Source of the DNA: Aquimarina spongiae
Lineage (GTDB): Bacteria > Bacteroidota > Bacteroidia > Flavobacteriales > Flavobacteriaceae
Assembly: GCF_900141785.1 (NCBI RefSeq)
Contig: NZ_FQYP01000001.1
Coordinates: forward strand, 744,001 to 808,000
Length of the DNA stretch: 64,000 nt
Direction: 5' to 3'
Shown: piece by piece, positions 8,393-15,792 of the stretch
How positions within the stretch are numbered: position 1 is the first letter of the stretch
How the letters are laid out: each line of letters starts with the position of its first letter
The notes under the pieces: model-generated
The model's database searches: none
What the model was told of the DNA's origin: nothing
Seen by the model: only the letters and a program-made list of their open reading frames with translations
Position numbers and translations under genes: made by a program

Positions 8393-8431
8393 AAGGGACT
8401 TGCTTTAAGTAATTCTACAATCAAGTCCCTT
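8393..8431 (+). terminator. Terminator or attenuator inside the 6.2-13.2 kb cluster
   Basis: The perfect 10-bp stem AAGGGACTTG/CAAGTCCCTT has a 19-nt loop and is followed by four more T residues, then A's. It lies 12 nt after cluster gene 3 and 18 nt before gene 4. It may make genes 1-3 more abundant than the downstream enzymes. Confidence 0.7.
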
Positions 8432-8449
8432 TTTAAAAAACTTATAACA

Positions 8450-9382
8450 ATGGAAAATAGTTTATTGACAGGGTTTCTCTTTCCTAAAATAATCGCTGAG
8501 AACTACAATCTGGAGGATCAAAATAATTTTATCATCACTTCTTTTTTGATTGACAAGATGAGTGATAATAAAAGTTTCTCTATGATGTTTCAGTTGCTTA
8601 CTGCAAAAAATGCAGAGACCAAAAAAGAGGAGCCTACGCTTGTAGTCACTAATCCAACGATAGACGTTCCTGCAGATCCACCAAAGGATGAAACTCCAGA
8701 TCCTTCTGAAGATAAACCTAAGGAGGATGAGCCCAAGGACGATCAGCCAAAAGATGATCAGCCTATAGCTGGAGATGATACGACCAATGAAGATGTAAAG
8801 AAGACCGTCGTTGCCAAGTTGGATACTATTAATTCCTCTATCAACAAGAAGTTTTCTGAGATTAGAGGTCATGTAGAACCCATCAAAACGGTACATACAG
8901 AGGTAACCGAATTAAAGGGGTATATCACAAAACCAAAAGATACTTTTGAAAACCAGGAGATTGCTGCAGTGTTTGACGCAAAGGGTATTGATGTAAAGGA
9001 GTTTAGAAATTCGATGTATGTAGATTACATTAATGATGTGATAGAGGAGATCAAAAGTGATAAGTTTAAAACTAATCTTGAGAAAATTAGCAAAAGTAAT
9101 GCAGAATTGGTTAAACCGATCAAAACCAGAGTGACTAAATTTTCTGTATTCTTCGACATAGATTTTCTAAAGAAACTTAAGGAAACTTTTGAGAGTACTT
9201 CTGATCTGAGCATGCAGGATATAAGAATTTTTATATCTAATGTGATTTCACCTTTACTAGACTTGGTAAGAGATATCAAATATTTTGATTTTCCTGAAAC
9301 CGAAACCGAAGTTGCTCCAAAAGCAACTACTCCTAGAGTTACAAAGGCTAGTAAAACCAGTAAAACTAAAGTAACTACATAA
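8450..9382 (+). CDS. Unrecognised disordered/helical protein (cluster gene 4)
   Basis: A 310-residue protein of unknown function. Residues 1-50 are moderately hydrophobic. Residues about 55-112 are a Pro/Asp/Glu/Lys linker with repeats of the type KDDQPKDDQP. Residues 118-160 and 185-290 are predicted long helices with heptad character (coiled-coil-like). The last 20 residues are Thr/Lys-rich (RVTKASKTSKTKVTT). No signal peptide or catalytic motif is visible. It follows the hairpin at 8393-8431 and ends 2 nt before the S8 protease start, so it is probably translated together with that gene. The linker layout suggests a tether or adaptor. Confidence 0.7.
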   Translation: MENSLLTGFLFPKIIAENYNLEDQNNFIITSFLIDKMSDNKSFSMMFQLLTAKNAETKKEEPTLVVTNPTIDVPADPPKDETPDPSEDKPKEDEPKDDQPKDDQPIAGDDTTNEDVKKTVVAKLDTINSSINKKFSEIRGHVEPIKTVHTEVTELKGYITKPKDTFENQEIAAVFDAKGIDVKEFRNSMYVDYINDVIEEIKSDKFKTNLEKISKSNAELVKPIKTRVTKFSVFFDIDFLKKLKETFESTSDLSMQDIRIFISNVISPLLDLVRDIKYFDFPETETEVAPKATTPRVTKASKTSKTKVTT

Positions 9383-9384
9383 AA

Positions 9385-11136
9385 ATGGATCCACGTCTTA
9401 AACTTATAGTAAAAGGAAATCCCAACGAAGAGCTGCATTTGTTAATGAGGCTTAAGGATAAAAATGTTATCCCGCCTCATATCAAACTTATCTCTCAATT
9501 TGGTGATATCATAAGCTGCAGGATTTTACGAAAATACCTAATGGTAGTGTATGATCATGTGGCTACCCGAAGTCTTAAGGCGCCACAGGTAATTCCATTA
9601 AACAATTATAGTTCAGATATAAATGACGCCAGCGAATATTCAAACTTTGCTGGCAAACCTAGAGTAATTTCCAAAAGGAAAAGCAACGTTGTTTTTGGGA
9701 TCATAGACTTTGGTTTTGATTTTACACATCCAGATTTCTTTGATCCCCTGGGCAACACTCGTTTTGAAAAAATATGGGCACAACCCCTCAAGAATAAAAC
9801 CCCCAACAAATATGGATATGGTCAAGTATTTACGCAAAAGCAAATCGATCATGCATTAGATACTGCTACCCCCTTTAGGACGCTAGGCTACCATCCTGGA
9901 CGTGGAGATTTATTAGGAAGAGGGATGCACGGGACTCACGTTTTGGGGATTGCGGCAGCCACAGGAAATGTAGGTAAGAAAGGACACGCTGGCAATAGTC
10001 CAATTGTAGCGGTAGATATGGGCTCTAATTACGTAAATGGTTCTGATTTGTCCCTGGGAGATTCAGTAAAGCTGATCGAAGGAATTGACTTTATATTAGA
10101 GCAGGCAGGAGATCGTCCTTGCGTGATCAATATGAGTCTGGGAGGTCACGGAGATGCACATACAGGACAGACCCTGGTAGAATTAGCGCTTAATAATGCG
10201 TTAAGAGAACGCGCCGGATTTGCCATTGTACAGAGTACAGGCAATTACTTCAAATCCAAATGCCACCATTCTGGTAAACTACTGCAAGATGATGAGAATG
10301 AAATCGAATGGATTTTCAAGAAAAGAGATCGTACGCCAAATGAAATGGAAATATGGTATGAGGCAGGAGACGAATTTGCAGTTGAAATCTATAACGATGA
10401 TGACGAGTACATTGGTGGAACAGAAGCTTTTGAAGACGCTACCTTAAATTTTGACGGTTCCAAAAACGGAATTATTTTCCATCGTAAAAGTGAACCCAAT
10501 ACAGGTAAAAACCATATCAATATCATCCTGGCAGGTAGTCCGGCATCCAAACGATTGGTGGTAAAGATCATAGGATCCAAAATCAAGAACGGCAGATATC
10601 ATGCCTATATTGAACGAGATGATCGTGGGCAATCGCATTTTCACGAATCTGATGTCAATACCAATCATACGATAGGATCTATTTGTAATGCTCCACTCAC
10701 CATTACCGTAGGTGCCTATAATCAAGCTAGTCAAGGAAAGGAGCTAATGTCCTTTAGTAGCGCTGGACCCACATTAGATCATAGAACCAAACCTGAAATC
10801 GTAGCTCCAGGATCCAAAATCCCGGCGGCACGATCGGCATCAAAGTTTGAAAGCTATGCTTCAGGGATGCTAACCAAAAAGAGTGGATCGAGTATGGCTG
10901 CTCCCTTTGTAGCTTCATTGGTCGCCAAAATCCTTGAGCAGTATCCCAAGATCAATATCTATACGCTACGGCATTACTTGCTGAAGTTTTGTAATCCGTA
11001 TCGAACAGAAAATACCACGGTAAAGAACAAATCAGGACACGGGGTAATTAATGAAAAAAAGTTACTGCTGGATCTAGCCAAAAAGAAAATACAGCATGAG
11101 AACACCAAGATATTACGCAAACAGAAATTGGTATAA
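9385..11136 (+). CDS. S8 (subtilisin-like) serine peptidase without signal peptide (cluster gene 5)
   Basis: A 583-residue subtilase with the full catalytic set: Asp108 in GIIDFGFDFTHPDF, His182 in MHGTHVLGIAA, oxyanion Asn287 in STGNYF, and Ser503 in SGSSMAAPFV. The first 75 residues resemble a short prodomain-like region (IPPHIKLISQFGDI). An insert of about 120 residues between Asn287 and the Ser motif looks like a beta-rich domain. Unusually for an S8 enzyme there is no Sec signal or lipobox. The gene is 2 nt from gene 4 and overlaps gene 6 by 41 nt. It may process the charged cluster proteins or act on extracellular targets after non-classical release; the substrate is unknown. Confidence 0.93.
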   Translation: MDPRLKLIVKGNPNEELHLLMRLKDKNVIPPHIKLISQFGDIISCRILRKYLMVVYDHVATRSLKAPQVIPLNNYSSDINDASEYSNFAGKPRVISKRKSNVVFGIIDFGFDFTHPDFFDPLGNTRFEKIWAQPLKNKTPNKYGYGQVFTQKQIDHALDTATPFRTLGYHPGRGDLLGRGMHGTHVLGIAAATGNVGKKGHAGNSPIVAVDMGSNYVNGSDLSLGDSVKLIEGIDFILEQAGDRPCVINMSLGGHGDAHTGQTLVELALNNALRERAGFAIVQSTGNYFKSKCHHSGKLLQDDENEIEWIFKKRDRTPNEMEIWYEAGDEFAVEIYNDDDEYIGGTEAFEDATLNFDGSKNGIIFHRKSEPNTGKNHINIILAGSPASKRLVVKIIGSKIKNGRYHAYIERDDRGQSHFHESDVNTNHTIGSICNAPLTITVGAYNQASQGKELMSFSSAGPTLDHRTKPEIVAPGSKIPAARSASKFESYASGMLTKKSGSSMAAPFVASLVAKILEQYPKINIYTLRHYLLKFCNPYRTENTTVKNKSGHGVINEKKLLLDLAKKKIQHENTKILRKQKLV

Positions 11137-11947
11137 TAACGGGCATCATGAGTATGCCGAGTTAAATACCTCTCATCAGGTAAAGGAAATTCAGGCCTTT
11201 TTATTAAAAAAGGGCTATGATCTGGGACATTGGGGAGTAGATGGGGACTTAGGGTCGAAAACAAAAAAGGCCATATATGATTATTTTAGGTCTCATTTTG
11301 GCGCTTCTAATCCGACCTCTCCTTCTACTCCATCTCCAGGAGTTAATGCTCCACAAATCGTTCAAACGTTTAGTGAGATCTTTAGAAAGAAAGGATATAC
11401 CTTTTACAAAGATGAGCTAAAACCCAATATCATCGGAGTGAGAAACTTGGATTCTACCGCCAATCTTTTTAACGATACCATGTATGTGATCTGGAAAGAA
11501 AATGGAAGATATCACGCCAAAACCTATCTTATCACCACAGATCCAGGAAGTGCTTTTTTGGGCAAACGTATGATCAATAAAAATGGTACGGCGATTCTCA
11601 AGGTGGGACAATACCTCAATACCTATAAATTAGGATTACATAGAGGAAAATATACCGCTCTGGTACAACGAGGTGGAAAGGTAACCGTATATCGAGATAA
11701 AAATCAGGATCATAAATTGGATTTTCATGGTGGAAAAGAATACACCGGGTATTTTGGCATCAACATTCACAAAGCTGGCAGAAACTCTATAGATGTAAAT
11801 AGTTGGTCGGCAGGATGCCAGGTATTTAAAAAGTCCTCGGATTTTGACGAGCTCATCGCTCTTTGTAAAAAGGCGGAGCGTAGATATGGTAAAGGAACAT
11901 GGTTTACCTATACCCTATTAGAAGCTAGTAAAGGAAAAGTTTTATAA
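11096..11947 (+). CDS. Peptidoglycan-binding protein with L,D-transpeptidase-like His/Ser-Gly-Cys motif (cluster gene 6)
   Basis: A 283-residue protein. Residues about 20-66 are a PG_binding_1-type domain (VKEIQAFLLKKGYDLGHWGV, then DGDLGSKTKKAIYDYF), followed by a Ser/Pro/Thr linker. The C-terminal domain has His225 in INIHKAGRN and Ser238-Ala-Gly-Cys241, a spacing reminiscent of YkuD L,D-transpeptidases (H, 14-17 residues, S-x-G-C). No signal peptide is present. The start lies 41 nt inside the S8 gene in another frame. The first Met reads MRTPRYYANRNWY, and later starts would cut into the binding domain. The N-terminal 60 residues are paralogous to those of the next gene. It is expected to act on murein cross-links; the activity is untested. 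Confidence 0.8.
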   Translation: MRTPRYYANRNWYNNGHHEYAELNTSHQVKEIQAFLLKKGYDLGHWGVDGDLGSKTKKAIYDYFRSHFGASNPTSPSTPSPGVNAPQIVQTFSEIFRKKGYTFYKDELKPNIIGVRNLDSTANLFNDTMYVIWKENGRYHAKTYLITTDPGSAFLGKRMINKNGTAILKVGQYLNTYKLGLHRGKYTALVQRGGKVTVYRDKNQDHKLDFHGGKEYTGYFGINIHKAGRNSIDVNSWSAGCQVFKKSSDFDELIALCKKAERRYGKGTWFTYTLLEASKGKVL

Positions 11948-11957
11948 ACTCAAGAAA

Positions 11958-13196
11958 ATGAAAACCATTTACACATATTATCCCAATTTACGACCAGGGT
12001 ATTCAGATATCGCTGAGTTAAACACCAAAAACGAAATCAAAGAGATTCAAACCTATCTGCGACAAGCCGGTTTTAATATTGGTAATGCTGGAGTAGATGG
12101 AATCTTAGGAAAAAACACCAAAAGAGCTATATATGAATTCTTTATGAAGGAAATCGGTGGTAGTGGTACAGGCGGTGGCGGTGGAACAACCACTCCTCCC
12201 AACAATCGACCTACTACTCCAACAAATCCTGGAGCCAAAGTAAAACTTACTCTTGATGTGATGAGGAACGTTCGTTTCAGAAATTCTAATGACATCAACA
12301 TCTTCTTTCAACAAACTACGGGACAGGATTTTGTGGATTTCTTCAGAAGTAAAGTAGGAGGACGAAATCCCTATTGGAAAAAAAGAAAAATTCCTTCTGG
12401 AATCACCTACAAAAAGAACTTCAACAACATATTCAATCAAATTCCTGTGCTATACGGGGAGCAAAGTATTAATCTATTTCAGTTCCTTGGATTGGTTTCA
12501 GCTATGATTAATGAAACCGGAGGTAAATTTAAACCTATTCGAGAATCCAATTGGGTTTCTTTATTAGGGAGATTGAAATATGCTTATGGCACCAATGGAG
12601 GTAAAAAGAAAAGCTACAATGATTCCAAAAGCGCAAAATCTGTACATCAGTTGATTCATGATCCTGACTTTGTAAGGGCACATAAAACACCAGGAGTACG
12701 ATTGAGCTACCTAAGAAAATTTAACTGGAGAGGAAGTACCTTCCCTAAAGTTAGCCTAAATGATGCCGAAGTTGAATTTTTATGCCAATGCGATGTGTAT
12801 AAATTCTCTGGTCTAGGGTTAATCCAAACCACCTGGCGTCCCGCATACAAAAGGATCATCAATTATGTATTGAACTATCGAGGGACTAATCCAAGAATCA
12901 ACAATGTAAAAATGAACTGGAGAATCCACGGAAATGCCGATAAGGTTGCTGATTTATCCAAATACCAGGAATGGGAATACCTATTCCAAGAACCTGAAGT
13001 AGCTTCCAAAGCGGTATTTCTGCACAACCAAAGATCGCGATACCTAAGTTTTTCAGTATCCGGTTTATCCTATCAAAGAATGTTAGACAAAGCTGGAAAC
13101 ATCGGTTATCGTATTGGTGGCACCAAAAGAGCGCGTGACAAAGTCAGAAATCGAGTGGATCAAATTATCCAGGCGATGAAAAGAAGTGGAAGATAA
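11958..13196 (+). CDS. Peptidoglycan-binding protein with lysozyme/chitinase-like domain (cluster gene 7)
   Basis: A 412-residue protein. Residues about 15-65 are a PG_binding_1-type domain (EIKEIQTYLRQAGFNIGNAG) closely related to that of gene 6. A Gly/Pro/Thr linker at 66-92 follows. Residues about 110-405 carry lysozyme-superfamily features: MINETGGKFKPIRE with Glu186 as candidate catalytic acid, and FSGLGLIQTTWRPAY, which matches the G-x-G-x-x-Q-x-T pattern of GH19/GH23-like enzymes. The last 40 residues are basic. There is no Sec signal. It is the last cluster gene, 10 nt after gene 6 and convergent with the GH31 gene 7 nt away. Glycan-strand hydrolysis is the likely activity. Confidence 0.8.
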   Translation: MKTIYTYYPNLRPGYSDIAELNTKNEIKEIQTYLRQAGFNIGNAGVDGILGKNTKRAIYEFFMKEIGGSGTGGGGGTTTPPNNRPTTPTNPGAKVKLTLDVMRNVRFRNSNDINIFFQQTTGQDFVDFFRSKVGGRNPYWKKRKIPSGITYKKNFNNIFNQIPVLYGEQSINLFQFLGLVSAMINETGGKFKPIRESNWVSLLGRLKYAYGTNGGKKKSYNDSKSAKSVHQLIHDPDFVRAHKTPGVRLSYLRKFNWRGSTFPKVSLNDAEVEFLCQCDVYKFSGLGLIQTTWRPAYKRIINYVLNYRGTNPRINNVKMNWRIHGNADKVADLSKYQEWEYLFQEPEVASKAVFLHNQRSRYLSFSVSGLSYQRMLDKAGNIGYRIGGTKRARDKVRNRVDQIIQAMKRSGR

Positions 13197-13203
13197 TATA
13201 TAA

Positions 13204-15606
13204 CTATCCTACAATATGTAACTCGGCATAATCACTAGGAACCACTAAGGTGTTTTCCTTGGCGTTATACTGAATACTATCTAGAGATACTTTAACATTG
13301 TCTATTTCTACTTCCTTGATTTTGAAAGGAAGTCCCACAAACTCAATTTTGATGGTTTCATATTCGGTAATAAAACTACCGGTTTTATGATGCTGTATAA
13401 TGGCTTCGTTTTCTTTTCCGGTAAATGAGAAGCTTCTCAGGCTAAATCGACCTTTTGCATAATCATAACCGTCTTGGGCGTCTTCATAGACTTTGGATTC
13501 TTCTTTATTACCCAATTTGTAATATACTTCCAGTTTCAGCTGATCGATTTTCTTTTCGCCAACATACTGTTGTATAGGATATTTAGGAATAATAGCGCCT
13601 TCTTTTACGAATAATGGAATAATATCTAACTCCGCATCTACCCATTGCTCCATTCCTCCTTTTACATACTCTCGAGTCCAGTAATTATACCAATTCCCTC
13701 TAGGGATATACATACGTCTCCCTTTAGAATTAGGTTCTTGTACTGGGCAAACCAAAATTTGGTTTCCGAAAATAAATTCGTCCGTTCTATAATGTGTTTG
13801 TGGATCATTTTGATCGTATAGCACCAATGGTTTCAGCATCGGGATACCCTCTTCTGCATACTCCCAGAACATAGTATACAAATACGGCAATAATTGATAG
13901 CGCAGCTCAACAAACTTTCGAGTTACATCAACTACCTCATCTCCAAAAGTCCAAGGTTCTTGATTACCATGATCTCCAGAAGAGTGTGTACGACAGAACG
14001 GATGAAAAACACCTAACTGTATCCATCGAGCATATAACTCTCCGGTAGGATGTTCTGCAAAACCACCGATATCACTTCCTGTAAATGACATCCCGCTCAT
14101 ACTCATACGTTGTGCCTGAATATTCGCGATCCACAAATGCTCCCAGGTAGCTACATTATCTCCAGTCCAGGAAGACGTATAACGCTGTGCTCCGGAATAA
14201 GCAGATCTGGTAATGATAAATGGTCGTTTTGGATAGGCAAACTTCTTAACTCCCTCGTAGGTAGCTCGTGCCATTTGAGTTCCGTAGATATTATGGGCTT
14301 TTCTATGACTACAAGGGTTACCATCGTAATTATGACGTACATCATTTGGGAATGTTTTTCCTGGCACTTCCATCACGGCAGGCTCATTCATATCATTCCA
14401 AACTCCTTTTACTCCTATTTCTGCGATAATTTCTTTAAACAATTCTGACCACCATTCTCTTACCTTTGGATTTGTAAAATCCGGGAAAAAACATTCTCCT
14501 GGCCATACTTTTCCTCTCATATAGGGTCCATCGGCACGTTTACAGAAATAATCCTTTTCCATAGCCTCTTGATACACCCAATAATCATCGTCGATCTTTA
14601 TCCCCGGGTCAATAATCACCACAGTTTTAAAACCATCTTCAGCCAACTCTTCGACCATACGTTTTGGTTCGGGAAAATATTCTTTGCTCCAGGTAAAACA
14701 ACGGAATCCTTCCATATAATCAATGTCCAGATAAATAGCATCACAAGGGATTTGTAGTTCTCTAAACTTGCTCGTCACCTCTTTTACTTTACTCTCTGGA
14801 TAGTAACTCCATTTACATTGGTGATATCCTAATGCCCATAGGGGTGGTAATTCAGGTTTACCGGTAAGGTCCGTATATCTGGTAATCACATTCTGCATAT
14901 TTGGACCATAGAAGAAATAATAGTTCATTTCTCCTCCTTGTGCCCAAAAACTGGTTACATTTCTGCGTTCATTGCAAAAATCAAAGAATGTTCTGAAGGT
15001 GTTATCAAAAAAGATCCCATACGCTCTTTCTTCGTACATACCGATATAGAAAGGAACACTCTTATACAATGGATCTTGATCTTTACCAAAGGCATACTGA
15101 TCGGTAGCCCAGTTTTCAATGCGTTTTCCTTTTAGATTCAAGTGCATTGGCTTATCACCCAAACCGTAGTAACACTCCCCTTGTGGAGCAGCTTTACTCA
15201 TTTTTACAATGTTTCCACCGTATTCATAGCTTTGTTCCCAATGAAACCCCCAATCATCTTTACAAATTACATTACCTTCTAAATCAAAAATGGTGGTTTT
15301 CAGGTTATTTTTGTCTATATGCAATTGAATTCTAGCCGTGATCACCTCATAGTGCGTGTCCTTCTCTTCTACTTCTAATTTGCTATACCCTCTCGCTCCA
15401 TCTTCACTAATCGCATAAGAAAAATCATTTTCAAAATTGTTATCGGTTGCGTATCGAAAACGTATAACACTACCCCGAATAATTGTGAGCTGTAAAATAA
15501 CGCCATTTTCGGTAGTGAAGTTTAATTTGTCAACATTTTGAGAGAAGGAAACTATCTTGCCAGGAAACAAATTTCCTTTATGCTCTAATTCAGTATTGGT
15601 GATCAT
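13204..15606 (-). CDS. Glycoside hydrolase family 31 alpha-glucosidase
   Basis: An 800-residue GH31 enzyme without a signal peptide, so probably cytosolic. The family signature GVWNDMNEPAV is present, with the nucleophile Asp near residue 404. A second catalytic region, TGSDIGGFAEHPTGE, holds the acid/base Asp. WALGYHQCKWSY and DAIYLDIDYMEGF are further GH31 landmarks. It hydrolyses terminal alpha-glucosidic bonds. It lies 187 nt after glgB on the same strand, at the end of the glycogen operon, so degradation of glycogen or maltodextrin is the likely role. Specificity could also be alpha-xylosidase-like, but the context favours glucose. Confidence 0.93.
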   Translation of the reverse strand: MITNTELEHKGNLFPGKIVSFSQNVDKLNFTTENGVILQLTIIRGSVIRFRYATDNNFENDFSYAISEDGARGYSKLEVEEKDTHYEVITARIQLHIDKNNLKTTIFDLEGNVICKDDWGFHWEQSYEYGGNIVKMSKAAPQGECYYGLGDKPMHLNLKGKRIENWATDQYAFGKDQDPLYKSVPFYIGMYEERAYGIFFDNTFRTFFDFCNERRNVTSFWAQGGEMNYYFFYGPNMQNVITRYTDLTGKPELPPLWALGYHQCKWSYYPESKVKEVTSKFRELQIPCDAIYLDIDYMEGFRCFTWSKEYFPEPKRMVEELAEDGFKTVVIIDPGIKIDDDYWVYQEAMEKDYFCKRADGPYMRGKVWPGECFFPDFTNPKVREWWSELFKEIIAEIGVKGVWNDMNEPAVMEVPGKTFPNDVRHNYDGNPCSHRKAHNIYGTQMARATYEGVKKFAYPKRPFIITRSAYSGAQRYTSSWTGDNVATWEHLWIANIQAQRMSMSGMSFTGSDIGGFAEHPTGELYARWIQLGVFHPFCRTHSSGDHGNQEPWTFGDEVVDVTRKFVELRYQLLPYLYTMFWEYAEEGIPMLKPLVLYDQNDPQTHYRTDEFIFGNQILVCPVQEPNSKGRRMYIPRGNWYNYWTREYVKGGMEQWVDAELDIIPLFVKEGAIIPKYPIQQYVGEKKIDQLKLEVYYKLGNKEESKVYEDAQDGYDYAKGRFSLRSFSFTGKENEAIIQHHKTGSFITEYETIKIEFVGLPFKIKEVEIDNVKVSLDSIQYNAKENTLVVPSDYAELHIVG

Positions 15607-15792
15607 ATGTATCTCTTTTGTATTGGACTTGGGATTATAAAAAAACGATATCTAAATCAAATTCGGAATCATTTTTACCACTATTTATTAAGAAAATTTT
15701 ACGAAAACGTTTGAAACGAAAATTATTAACACTTGTTTAAAATGCTAACGGTTCCAAATTGTACTTTTTGGGATATCAACTACAATTATTTT

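Noticed and set aside
11958-13196. Prophage lysis cassette covering genes 6 and 7
   Set aside because: No holin, tail, capsid, portal, terminase or integrase is present within the window; the enzymes belong to the odd cluster instead.
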